From NCBI RefSeq assembly GCF_000276665.1, contig NW_004955517.1, positions 1,551,934 to 1,615,933 of the forward strand: a DNA stretch of 64,000 nucleotides, given 5' to 3'. The position numbers and the translations under genes are program-made. This document shows positions 43,765 through 54,203 of this stretch, one piece after another. Under the pieces are notes generated by a model. The model was given only the letters and a program-made list of their open reading frames with translations. It made no database searches and was not told the origin of the DNA. The DNA is from Chinchilla lanigera. Its lineage: Eukaryota; Chordata; Mammalia; Rodentia; Chinchillidae. Positions within the stretch are counted from its first letter, which is position 1, and each line of letters opens with the position of its first letter.

Positions 43765-45137
43765 TGTACAAAACATGGACTTCAGTATACAGTCCTTGAG
43801 GATAGGACGTAGGAAGTCTGGACTTCGCAGGCCTAGGGCAGGAAGGCTGGAGCAAAAGCTTAGCCCCAGTAGAAGATGAGGAAGCAACACCGCGAGACTT
43901 GGATTTCCTAGTCTCTCGTGCCTGAGATCATTTCACTTTGCTGCCCCGAATTCTTCAGTAGGCATTTTCTGAGCCAGAGGTCTCTGTATTGTTTTCACTG
44001 TGCCCTCTCAGTGCAACGTGTTTGAACATTAGCTGCCAATCCATGTACATTTGCTTATCAGTAAATTAGCCATAACATTGTCATTAGCCAGCACAAGCAG
44101 TACTTGCTTTGCATGGCAGTGTGGGCACCATAAAAATAACCACACAAGCCAACGTTTTGCAAAGCAATTTTAATAGGCAGTGGGGAAAATTACAATTGTC
44201 CTGTGACCTTGAAAATGTAAAAAATACATTTAAAACTCTCCGATTGTTGGTTATACATGCATAGGTAAATAGGGAAAATAGTAAAACTAATATTTATTTA
44301 GTACACCATAGCTTAAAATGAGAAACATTGCAAGTTAAAATATTTTATTCCTTTGTAAAAGAAAAACTTCTCGAGAGTAGTTTAGACTGCACTTGTCTTC
44401 GTCCTCTCCCCACAAAGCTATGATGCAAAGCAAGTGTGCTGTCTGGAACTTGGCAACTTATACTCCGCTCAAAGTTGGGATCAGCTTCCAATATTTTGAT
44501 ATCATGAAATGTCTCCGAAAGCTGTTTAACCTGGAGTTCGTGTCTGTGTCATCTCCTCTGGGACACATTCCTCCTTTTTACCACAACCATTTTTCTGTTT
44601 GCGTCAATATTTTGCCTTTATTAAATTCCTCTGACTGCAAAGCTGGAATCTGGACTCTGTGGTCGGCCATTTCTTCTGTGATTCCATTTACGTTCTACTT
44701 GACTGTCACCCCTTGACTGCGCCTTCAGTTTTGGGGCCGGCCCACTCACTTTCAGAAAAGGTCCTAAGCCAGTCTCTCTCCGGGAGACAGGGACATGGCA
44801 CAGCTACACACTCTGCCGCGTGCGTGCGGCTAACTTTGAAAGAGGTGACGCAGTTGCTTGCTGCTCATGCAGCGTATTTGTTATTTACGTAGCGATTTGT
44901 AGACTGAGGCAGTAGAGCTTGTTCTGTACGCAAATTACTGATCATTTAATATACTATGGAAACTAAAATTGGAACTGTAAGATGGAGAACCAATATTATT
45001 TAACTAAAGCTAGGTAACTGAAGCGTATATATGCCTCAGTATATATATGCAAAATAAGGGCTGTCTCTATTCCAAAGCATGACATATGCTACTAAGTCAA
45101 GGTTCGTGGTTAATAATAGTATGTACAATCCATACTT
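43765..45137. other. Unexplained stretch, no gene seen
   Basis: 44030-44910 looks like a single even-composition unit that I cannot place. It has no L1, SINE or LTR landmarks and a 107-codon plus-strand frame (44393-44716) with no domain I know. 44990-45060 holds short TATA-rich runs. Confidence 0.4.
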
Positions 45138-45151
45138 TAAAAAGTCATCTT

Positions 45152-45245
45152 TTTTTTTTGGTTTTTCTCCGGTACCGGGAACCAAACTCACGACCTTGCG
45201 CTTGCCGGGCAGGCGCTTTTGCCGCTGAGCTAAATCCCCAGCCCC
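45152..45245 (-). mobile_element. ID-type SINE, young copy, minus strand
   Basis: T tract, 'ctccggtaccgggaaccaaactcacgac', 'ggcgcttttgccgctgagctaaatccccagcccc'. Flanked by taaaaagtcatctt at 45138-45151 and 45246-45259, a perfect 14-bp duplication. Confidence 0.96.
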
Positions 45246-45847
45246 TAAAAAGTCATCTTGATAATTTTGATTTTTGAAAATCAGATTATGTTTACTGTTT
45301 CTTATTGTCGTTCTTACTTTATGATGAGGCTTTCAAAGGACCCACAGCAGGGGGAGGCTGTGCTTCCTTCACTGCAGTCATACTCTGGATTTTTTCGTAG
45401 TAATCTACTTGGGTCATTTGTAAAAGTGAGTTTGAGTGACATCAGCTAGCCGCAGATCTGTGACCTGGGAACTCACTAATATGTCAGTCTCGGTGCACTA
45501 AAAGCTGCCCCTCAGCATCCCTGCCCTCACCGGACCTGTTCTGTGACTCTCCGGCCCTTCTGCTGGGCGCTGTCCATCCCACACAGGGTCACGCCACAGG
45601 ACCGTTCGGCAGCAAAGTTGAGGTGGGACACCAATGTTGAGACATATTTTAAACATCTGCAAAGCTTACTTTCCTAACATTTAGCTAAGAATTGGAGAGG
45701 CGCTCCAATGTTGCCGCGTTGGAGACCACCAGCCTGAACATCTGGCTGTCCTCCAGTTGTGCTCCGTTAGGAGGGGAGGCTCTGTGCCTCTTAGCGGCAG
45801 CACGGTCTGCGGCCCCAGAAGGTCCCTGAAGGCACTGTCCACGGTTC

Positions 45848-46010
45848 CTCTTGCACAATAGAATCACCTGGGAAAGTTTGAAAATGCACAAAGGGTAAAG
45901 GTCTCACCCTAGACCTTTAAATAAAAACCTCTGTGTGGGAACCCAGGAATAAAGCAACTGCATTTTTAAAAAGCCCATAGTGGGTTTTAATGTACAAATA
46001 AGTTCGGGTG
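45848..46010 (+). mobile_element. hAT-Charlie MER-type element
   Basis: 'gcacaatagaatcacctgggaaagtttgaaaatgc' and 'ggaataaagcaactgcatttttaaaaagcccatagtgggttttaatg' fit the MER class that carries 'agaatcacctgggagctt ... tttttaaaaagctccc'. Confidence 0.65.
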
Positions 46011-46167
46011 CTACAGCCTCAAGGGAAGAAGGTAAATCTCTGAAAGTCTTCCTCTTCTGCCAGTCTTGAAGGACTCTAATTTATAAGTGATCGTATGTGG
46101 TATACATAAAACTCATTATACATATATTGCATGTATATATATCTAAAACTGTGCATTATATCTATAA

Positions 46168-46172
<5 letters not shown>

Positions 46173-46209
<37 letters not shown>
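46173..46209. repeat. (GT)n microsatellite
   Basis: About 18 uninterrupted GT dinucleotides, preceded by a TATA-rich run. Confidence 0.97.
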
Positions 46210-46211
<2 letters not shown>

Positions 46212-46532
46212 CATCCTCCTCTGACTGCCAGCCTTTGTGTTGCTTTCTTACTGACATATATTTCCCAAGGAAAGTGGCTTTTGCAGTCACATAAATGCTA
46301 GAAGACACAGGTTCCTAAGCTTTCCAGCCATTTCTGGCGGCTCTCCCTGCCAGAGGTGATTCTGTGGCTCCGGATTGGGCCCAGGCCTCCTTATAGCATT
46401 CGGCCTCAGCTTTCTACCTGGAGTGTGTCGTCCAGGTAGAAGACACAGCCCCACTGGCCGTTCCTGGTGGACACTAACTAGTACAGTAACCATCGCCCAG
46501 ACAGGGTTTTGCCCAGCAAGATGTACTGAAGC

Positions 46533-46626
46533 GGGGCTGGGGATTTAGCTCAGCGGCAAAAGCGCCTGCTTGGCAAGCGCAAGGTCGTGAGTACGGTTCC
46601 CAGTACCGGAGAAAAACCAAAAAAAA
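46533..46626 (+). mobile_element. ID-type SINE, young copy
   Basis: 'ggggctggggatttagctcagcggcaaaagcgcctgcttggc ... cagtaccggagaaaaacc' with A tail. Target-site duplication aagatgtactgaagc (46518-46532 and 46627-46641) is perfect. One base change in the B box (GAGTACGGTTCC) may weaken pol III promoter strength. Confidence 0.96.
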
Positions 46627-46641
46627 AAGATGTACTGAAGC

Positions 46642-47265
46642 ACAATGAGATGCAGTCAGCCCCAAAAGGATGGAGGCCAGAGACCCTCAAGAGAGACAGA
46701 GTTGCTTTCCATGTACAGAACTGCAAAGAGGCCAGTGGAGTTGCGCCCAGGAGCCGGGGTTTGTGGTTCCCTGACTGCCGCCCAGACCTGGCTCACGCAG
46801 GCTATGGCTGAGGCTCACTTGCGTCTGAGGGAGTTTACTGACCCTCAGGTTTGTGGCCCTGCTTTAAGTAGTTGAAGCATAAGGGGTGATGCAATCTGAG
46901 TTTTTCAGGCTTCCCTGAGTATCTACCCATTTCGGCAAGATAAGGGTGGTGATTATGGAGGCAGCTCAGGCTGCCAGCGTGCAGTAATTCTCCATCCACA
47001 CCTCCCTCCCTGGCCACATTCTAGTGTTCAAAGAATAAACGGGGAGAATCTCCAGTGCTCTTAGTGTATTGAGACTTAACTTTTGAATACTGGTCCAAAA
47101 GAATTACGCCATGTCTTTGGTAGCAGGAGCACATGTGTAAGACTTTTATAGGAAGGACTGAGTTTTCCATGATATGTACAAGTTGAGTCATTACTTAAAT
47201 TTTTATGGTTTTTAGAGCCATAGCCCTTACCATCAGCCAGCCAGGCTCTGTGTGACTTACAGGAA
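46642..47265. other. Unique sequence, no gene seen
   Basis: No recognisable gene or repeat. Confidence 0.5.
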
Positions 47266-47269
47266 GGCA

Positions 47270-47430
47270 GGGGAACTTTGGGTAGGGCAAATCCAGGGTC
47301 ACACCTCGCTCCTGCTGCTTGTTATTTGTGCAAAACTAAGTGATTTGAACTCTCTGAGTCTTAGTTTTCTCCAAAAATGAGATGTTATATCTACCTTGAG
47401 GGAGTTTTGTAAAACTTGGATTTGAAAACA
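47270..47430 (+). mobile_element. MIR SINE, plus strand
   Basis: 'tgcaaaactaagtgatttgaactctctgagtcttagttttctccaaaaatgagatgttatatctacctt' is forward MIR core. Confidence 0.75.
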
Positions 47431-47558
47431 AATGCAAAGGTCTCGATGAAAGGGGCAGCATTTCTATTCTAGAATTGAGGGACTATCTTCTATTTCTTGA
47501 ACAACCCAATCATATTTTAAGTGGATGGACGGAGGTGACTAAAGAAGACCTTAGGAAC

Positions 47559-47750
47559 TGAATGTGGTGGTGCATGCCTATAATCCCAGAACTCTGGGAG
47601 GCTGAGGCAGGAGGACTGCAAGTTTGAGCCCATCCTGGTTAATTTAACCACTTACAGAGCCCCTATTGCAAAATAAAAACTAAAAAGGGCTAAAGATGTA
47701 GCTCATTGTAAAGGCCCTGAGTTCAATCCCCGGTGCTGAATGGAAAACAA
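47559..47750 (+). mobile_element. B1-dID composite SINE
   Basis: B1 left part ('aatgtggtggtgcatgcctataatcccagaactctgggaggctgaggcagg'), then a shortened ID part ('gggctaaagatgtagctcattgtaaaggccctgagttcaatccccggtgctg') and a short A-rich end. The dID part is deleted between its A and B boxes. Flanks 'gaccttagg' and 'ggccttagg' are consistent with a decayed duplication. Confidence 0.85.
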
Positions 47751-48433
47751 AAAGGGAGGCCTTAGGTGAACTTTTTTGCAAAAGAACAAAGTTTTTTGCA
47801 AATCAAAACCCTCACAAAGCCTCTTCTGTGCTTGGTGTGGTAAGCTACCCAGTGCGGTGGAAAGAAACAGGAGGGGTGCCCTTTCACACAGCAGCTCCGA
47901 GTCCAGGGGAGGGGAGAGGGCAGTGCTAACAGCTCCTCCTTGCTGGCCTGATTGTCGCTCTGCCTTTCCGATGCCTTCTGACATCTTCTCCCCTTGGAGT
48001 TTGGGGAGGGGGGCAGCTGTAATTGTCACCCTCAGGTGAGGAAATTGAGTGTCCCGGGGCTTAGATCTTGACCACTTAGACTGACACCCCGCACCCAGTT
48101 CTCCCCACGTTGCCTTCTATACCCACGAAGCAATCAGAGAACACAAAGCCCTCCGCAGACAGCCAGCTGGGCCCTGTGGACGTGAAAGGGTCTGAGATTT
48201 GCATGCCGACATTCTCTTGATGAGGCCGCTCTGCCTTGGCCTTTCCGTCCCACCTGGTATTGTTTGCAGAAGTGCATGCCACTGGCCCCAGCTCACCTCC
48301 TTAGTGCTGACTTGAAAATAATTAAAGCACATGTGAAGCCAGTGCATGCATCCATCTTCCAAGCAGCTGAAAAAGAAAAAAAAAGTTTCTTCTAGAAAAT
48401 GAATTAACTGCTGGAATCAAGAATGCAGTAACT

Positions 48434-48515
48434 GGGCCAGGGATGTAGCTCAGAGGCATAAGCGCTTCCTTGGCAAGCCTGAGGTCATGAGTTCGGTTCC
48501 CGGTACCAAAAAAAA
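48434..48515 (+). mobile_element. ID-type SINE, plus strand
   Basis: 'gggccagggatgtagctcagaggcataagcgc ... gttcggttcccggtacc' with A tail. Perfect 15-bp duplication aagaatgcagtaact (48419-48433 and 48516-48530). A B1 follows with no spacer. Confidence 0.93.
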
Positions 48516-48530
48516 AAGAATGCAGTAACT

Positions 48531-48649
48531 CCTGGGTGTGGTGGCGCATGCCTGTCACCCCAGCACTTGGGAGGCTGAGGCAGGAGGATCACCGAGAGTT
48601 CAAGGCCTGCCTGGGCTACAAAGTGAGACCTTGTCTCAAAAAAAAAAAA
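48531..48649 (+). mobile_element. B1 SINE without internal duplication
   Basis: 'cctgggtgtggtggcgcatgcc ... cacttgggaggctgaggcaggaggatc ... ggcctgcctgggctacaaagtgagaccttgtctc' and A tail. It lacks the second 'aaggccagcctg' copy typical of modern B1. The sequence after the tail, ggatgcagtaagt, repeats the preceding gaatgcagtaact with two differences. Confidence 0.93.
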
Positions 48650-48662
48650 GGATGCAGTAAGT

Positions 48663-50355
48663 GTTTTAAGAAATTCACAGTTTTTAAAGCTGTTTTTAAT
48701 AAGTGTACAGTGGGCCTAGGGCTGCTCACCTACCTTGGGCCCGAACTCTGTGGCCTGGCTAATGGGGTGTGTGAGTGCCAGGCAGGTCGTCAGTGTCGCT
48801 GGCATTGTCGGCGTCATCACGACTTTGGTTTTTGTTCTCTTCACCGCATCATTTTCATCCTCATCACGTCATTGTCGTCGCAAACAGCCCTTTTATGTAA
48901 TGCTGTGTTTCAAGGACACAGAGACATGTTTCTTTAATAAGCTCCAAACTTTTCCTTCTCCTCCTCCCAACTACCTCTCCATTTTTGCTGCTCCGGGATT
49001 TGGCAACCCAGTTTAATTTATGATAAGACACTCTGGAACATTGAAATGAGATAGCTTGGGTTGACTGGGGGAAAAAATAACTTCATCTTACCTCGTGAAG
49101 CAGAAGACATCATGCTCCTTGATTCCTTCTCTCTGTCCTTGAAAATAGAACATCTGCCATGGAGCACACCTGTGCCGAGCTCCAACGTGAGTCTGGGGCA
49201 GGCGTTGCCAGAGCACAATTAGACAATTAAAGCTAAATTCCACCTACTGAGGCAGACTGCAGAATACCAGTGGTTTGACCTGCACTGGGATGAGGTAAAT
49301 TACCCCGGGAGGTGGGTGATGTCATGGAGTTGGTGTTAGCGGGGAGTCAGTGGTGCCCGCTGGCCCCGTGGTCTGAGGACTTTGGATGTAGCACATACTT
49401 CAGCTCTTTTTCTTGTCTGCTTCTCACCTTTGCTTGAGGCGTTACCCTCGCCCCCTCTTCCTTGGGGTAAACAACTGAGGACCTGGCCGGCCCCCCGCCC
49501 TGTTCTGCCTGCAGAGCGCTGGCCCTAGCTGGGGAGAGTCTTTTGATTTGTTTAGTACCTTCTGTCTTCTTTACTTTCCTTGCTCTCCCGCCCAAGTGTA
49601 ACATGGTGAAGACAGACCTTCTGCCTTTTCTGTGTGCCCGCCTCCCAGAGCAGACCCAGGCACGCAGCACGCCCTTGCTATGCTTGTGCTGCATAGACGC
49701 ATTAAAAATGTTTCAGATAACGCAAAACAGAAAACATACACGACAGCCTAGGGACGAAATCTTGCTTGCTAAGTTGGTTTTTCTTTGGTTTTTTGCCTAC
49801 ACAAAAATATTAAAAGATAATATTCCATATGAAAATACTGAATTGATGGCCAGCGTTTAAATATCGCAAGCCCTTATACAAACAGCCACACTTCCGGGTC
49901 CATTTGGAAGATCTGAGCACTGAATCGGCCTTAAGAGAAGACTAGAAAATCCTAGGCTGGGAAAGATGCAGACACTTGGTCTTACCTGGTCTTCTGCCTT
50001 ACCGTGCGGGCCTGGTCTCAAGGGGTTACAGGCTTGCCTTTGAAACCAGAATTCCTCGGTTTGAACTGACATTATTACTTTCCGGCTGTGTCCGGTGAGG
50101 CAGTGTATTTCATCTCCCTGTGACTGGATTCCCAAGGCTGGGGGCGGGGTGAATGAGGCCTCTCGAGAGTGAACGGCCGAACAGGGACCGAAGTCAGCTG
50201 AGCAAGCAGCTGTCTCTTCCACCGGGACCCTTCATGCATCTCCACCTCCTCGGGACACCGCCCAGCACACTGCCCTCCTCCTTGGGACCTGGCTGGCCCT
50301 GGCGTCATTTAGATGGGTGTCGCTGACAGCACAACCAGTGTGACAACAATCCCAC
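48663..50355. other. Unique sequence, no gene seen
   Basis: About 1.7 kb with no recognised repeat. 49215-49240 holds two AATTA/ATTAA motifs. Frames at 49347-50308 have no domain. No exon supported. Confidence 0.5.
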
Positions 50356-50364
50356 ACCCTCCAC

Positions 50365-50620
50365 CAGGAATGGCATCATGTGCTGTATGCCTGCTCTGTA
50401 CCAAGCCTGAAGCCAGGCCCTTGACGTACTTCATCCTCTTTTCTTTCCGATATCAGTACCCCTACAAGGTTGATGTCACATGGCTGCTGCACAGATACAA
50501 AACTGGAAGTTCAGAGAGGTTAAGTAATTGGTCTAAAGCCACACAGTTGGTAAGTAGCAAAGCAGGAATCAATCTCGGGCACCAAATTTCAAAGAGTCCT
50601 GTTTCTCTATGTTCCCAATA
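50365..50620 (-). mobile_element. MIR SINE, minus strand, near full length
   Basis: 'catgtgctgtatgcctgctctgtaccaagcctgaagcc', 'actggaagttcagagaggttaagtaattggtctaaagccacacagttggtaagtagc' and 'aggaatcaatctcgggc' follow reverse MIR from 3' end to head. Confidence 0.88.
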
Positions 50621-50739
50621 TGGGGACACGCACCACACTGGTTTACAATGACTTTATATATCACTAAGATGGCCTTAGATGGTGAGAAAAATGGTTTCAG
50701 TTGGTATAAAATTCTGCATTAAGTTAAATAAAGAACACA

Positions 50740-51394
50740 GCAAAGAAGACACAATGGACCCCAAAGATTCATGGGGGTTACATTCATAGGGCATCTGTGA
50801 ATTGCGAAAAACCACAACTTTCAGATATAGTCAGAAAAATGCTTATAAATGGCTATTTTTATCGTTTAACCCCTAAATATGCTGTCTCCCACAGTTATGT
50901 AATTTAATTTAATAAAATATTGTATATAATACTGTAGTAATTTAATTTAATAAAAATATGTTCAACCTTCTGGAGTGTCTTAAACTTCTTTTGGCATGTA
51001 GGTTCATTGCCAGAAGCCTTAGGAGGTGCAGGGCATTTTGGCGGCCTCTTAGGGACCTCAGGGCTGTGAGAAGAACAAAACCGAGAACTCTTGAGATAGC
51101 TGTGCGCAGTACAGCAACCTGTTACCATTCGGGAATGCTGGTCCATCTGGGGGAGATAGGTTACAGGGCAACAGCCAATCAGCAGCAAGGAGAACTGAAT
51201 AATGACCTTGGATTGGTTACTTGCAAACCCCCACCAAAAAATCTCTCTCTTTCTCTCTCTCTCTCTTTCTCGCTCTCTCTTTTATTTCTTGTTTCTGCAA
51301 AATTGTGGGGGTTTCTCCCAACCAGTGACTGCGGGGATTTCCGCCAATGACTGAGGCTGTGAACTCAACTGCGACTTCACGGGATTATACTGTA
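50740..51394. mobile_element. TcMar-Tigger-type DNA transposon
   Basis: 'ccccaaagattcatgggggttacattcatagggcatctgtgaattgcg', 'cagaaaaatgcttataaatggctatttttatcgtttaacccctaaatatgctgtctccc', 'taatttaatttaataaaatattgtatataatactgtag', 'cttttggcatgtaggttcattgccagaagcc', 'ttggcggcc' and the terminus 'cgggattatactgta' match a long non-autonomous Tigger element. A CT tract has expanded inside it. Confidence 0.8.
51241..51285. repeat. (CT)n-rich microsatellite
   Basis: Imperfect CT repeat with TTTCT interruptions, inside the Tigger-type element. Confidence 0.9.
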
Positions 51395-51560
51395 ATACAT
51401 TTTCAGTTCTCTCACAAACCTGAAGAGAAGCTCAAGTCAGTGTTAGTCCTTTTAATTTCAGTGTACTTATTTTCAATGAATTCCAATGTGATAATAATAT
51501 TTTATGCATTTTAGTTATATTAATTGAAAATCTATTTTTTTCAAATGTATTTTTAAAATA

Positions 51561-51637
51561 TTTTGGTACTGAGGACTGAACCTCGGGCCTCACGCTTGCT
51601 AGGCAAGTGCTCCACCACTGAGCTAAATCCTCAGCCT
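51561..51637 (-). mobile_element. ID-type SINE, older copy, minus strand
   Basis: 'ggtactgaggactgaacctcgggcctcacgcttgctaggcaagtgctccaccactgagctaaatcctcagcc'. The body differs from the young subfamily and resembles the dID type. The tail is reduced. Confidence 0.88.
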
Positions 51638-51856
51638 TTGAAAATGCATTTTGAAGACTGGCATTCAAACTAGGAGAGAAAATGCTCTGCTTACATTGCC
51701 ACCGAAAAGTAAGAGCCTCTGGAGATATGTTTTTCTCTATATTGAAACATAATTGAATTAAAAGCCAAATATTTTTATTTGACCATTTCTGGAGGAATTC
51801 TTTTGGAAAGAGCTTGTCAGGTAGAAGTAAAGGTTTGCTAAACTCACAGGCTTTGT

Positions 51857-51965
51857 TTTTTTTGTTTTTTTTTTTTTTTTTGTTTTTCTCCGGTACCGGG
51901 AACCGAACTCACAACCTTGCGCTTGCCAGGCAGGCGCTTTTGCCGCTGAGCTAAATCCCCAGCCC
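51857..51965 (-). mobile_element. ID-type SINE, young copy, minus strand
   Basis: T-rich tail, 'ctccggtaccgggaaccgaactcac', 'ggcgcttttgccgctgagctaaatccccagccc'. Flanked by a perfect 14-bp duplication ctcacaggctttgt (51843-51856 and 51966-51979). Confidence 0.96.
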
Positions 51966-51979
51966 CTCACAGGCTTTGT

Positions 51980-52560
51980 ATTCCAGGCCTTTTCAAGTGA
52001 TGTATCATTTAGTGCAATCTTCATGGGTCTTCTGTTACCAGGTCTTTAACCTCTTTTACTTGTAATCTCTTTTCTCTTAAACAAAATAAGTTAGTTCTAT
52101 TGTCAGAGCCTCTGCTGGACAAGGATGTCTATCTAGCAAAATGTATTAACTGGTTAAGGGATATTTATTTTGTATTTATGGCCAGTACAAATCGTTTTCA
52201 TGTATAATAATTATATAAATCAATAAGCCAATTATATCTGTGCTCAGTCCATAACACTGTATTAAGATCTGTTGACCTGGCTACAGGGAAGTTAAGACTT
52301 TCTGTTCTCTACAGGTTTCCTCATTTGAGTGTCTGTAATAAACTGACAGTAGACAGATTAACATACAGTATCCTGAGCTACAGAAAGGAACAGGCGCTTG
52401 GGGCTTCTGGGCAGGGGTCATAGGAGCGGGTGGAAGGATAGTATCATGAACAGGGGTTCTCATGCCGTGTAGATAAATGTTCTGCAGCACAGCAGGATAA
52501 CCACGGTTGACAACAGGTAAGCGTATGTGTCAGAATAGCTAGAGTTTGAATGCTCCCAGC
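51980..52560. other. Unique sequence, no gene seen
   Basis: A+T-rich to 52250, then mixed. No recognisable gene or repeat. Confidence 0.5.
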
Positions 52561-52564
52561 ACAA

Positions 52565-52700
52565 AGCAATGACAGATGTTTGAGGTGATGGATATGCCAG
52601 TTACCTTGATTCAGTCATTGCACGTTGTATACGTGTATGAGAATCTCACATTGTACACCATCAATGTATACAACTATTATATATGGATTAAAACTTTGTA
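52565..52700 (+). mobile_element. L1 3' end fragment
   Basis: 'tgtttgaggtgatggatatgccagttaccttgattcagtcattgcacgttgtatacg', 'tctcacattgtacaccatcaatgtatacaactattatatatgg' is forward L1 3' UTR. Confidence 0.85.
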
Positions 52701-53445
52701 GATAGCTAGATCTTCCAGGTAATAGCCCACAGAAGACTAGGTGACCGGCAGTGCCACAGACTCTGGCAAGGTATTGATAAGATGTGGCAATTTCCCTTGT
52801 CACGGGGAAATTGATTCTTTCCCTATGAAAGAGTCAGTCTGCAGGTGATGAGCTACTGGGGAAGAGATCCTTGTCCGTGGAGTTCCTTCTGAGTAGGTCT
52901 TGAAGCAGACAAGGGAAATTCCCAAATGTGTTCATCTTAAAGTAATCAGGACCCCAAAACACTGCAGCTTAGGCTATGGTTTTCTTGGCCCAACATGGCA
53001 TACATCACGGAGGTAGGATTTCAGTGACATTTGGGGACGTGCCTAAGGGGAGAGGACGTGGATGCCTGCCATTCTCACAGGCAATCCCTGGGCCTCTGCT
53101 TAAATCTCACAGCACAGCTGCCAGGGCTGGCTTGGCCTCCGTGTGGCCTTCTAGCTGTCACGGACAGCAGAGCCCTGCTAGACTGTCCAGTCCAGACGGA
53201 GGAAGAGGAGAGAGGGTGTGAGTCCATTACAAGTCCATCAGCTCTGGACACTGGAGCACAGGTCCTGTTCTCCAGGACCAGAGACTGTGGGCTGGTGACT
53301 TGGTGACCACCCACCAGCAGATGTTCAAATTATGGATCCTGACAGGGGGAAGCAGGCCGTGTGGAGTTATGGATCAAATCCACTACCCCGACTCTTTGAG
53401 AAAGAAACGTGCATTCTCAGGGATTTCCTCCCAGACATTGGGTTA
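52701..53445. other. Unique sequence, no gene seen
   Basis: Short overlapping frames at 52976-53314 without family features. Confidence 0.5.
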
Positions 53446-53447
53446 TT

Positions 53448-53640
53448 GGCCTAGTGGTTGAGGACTTTTAGGCGGATAAAGGGAGCCCTGTATTGGATTC
53501 TCGATCTTGCCTTTACCATTATTTTGACCTTGGACAAGTCACTCAACCTCTTACCATCTATAAAATGGAAATGATGTATGAGATGTAAATTCTAGAACCC
53601 CATACACAGTAGGGATTATGTTTGTTGAAGATGAAGGTAA
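53448..53640 (+). mobile_element. MIR SINE, plus strand
   Basis: 'gcctagtggttgaggacttttagg', 'gattctcgatcttgcctttacc', 'ttgaccttggacaagtcactcaacctcttaccatctataaaatggaaatgatg' is forward MIR. Confidence 0.85.
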
Positions 53641-53726
53641 AGGTGGATGAAGGAATGGGAACATTGTATTCCTCTAACCTGAAGTTCTGAATGCCAGCAC
53701 GTTGCCCTGGGATCCCTATTTGACTG

Positions 53727-54096
53727 TGTGTTAGTTGGGCCTCTCAGAGGAACAGAAGCACTAGGATTTGTTGACTGCTATGCAGAGAAAGAGATTTTAA
53801 CCGTTCCACGCAGTAATGGATGGAGGTATGTCTAAAGCTTGCCGAGTTGCCAGCAGGCTGGAGACTCAGCGCTGAGTTGCAGTTCAAATCCAAAGGCTGT
53901 TTGTTGGTAAAATCCTCTCGTTTGTGGAAAGTCAGTCTTTTTCTGATTGGATGAAGCCCACCTACATTGCGGAAGGTAATCTGCTTGACCCAAAACCTAC
54001 GGATTTATACACTAATCTCATCTAAAAAGCCCACCTTGATAAGAATATGTGGGTTTCATGGTCTAGTCAAGTTGATACATGACATTCAACATGATA
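53727..54096 (-). mobile_element. MLT2-type ERVL solo LTR, minus strand
   Basis: 'tgtgttagttgggcctctcagagg', 'gccagcaggctggagactcagcgctgagttgcagttcaaatccaaaggc', 'tctgattggatgaagcccacctacattgcggaaggtaatctgcttgaccc', 'taatctcatctaaaaagcccacc' and 'gtctagtcaagttgatacatgac' are reverse MLT2 almost end to end. Confidence 0.92.
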
Positions 54097-54161
54097 GATC
54101 GTGTAGCCATTGTGGAGTAGCCCTTGGAAGGCTCACTGGTAGAGCTCAGCTGATCGCCTTC

Positions 54162-54203
54162 CAGCAAAGATTTGAGGCTAAACAGCAAAGATTTGAGGCT
54201 AAG
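54162..54203 (+). repeat. Two-copy 21-bp tandem duplication
   Basis: CAGCAAAGATTTGAGGCTAA followed by A, then the same with G as last base (54162-54182 and 54183-54203). Its 18-mer aacagcaaagatttgagg recurs at 55161-55178. Confidence 0.92.
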
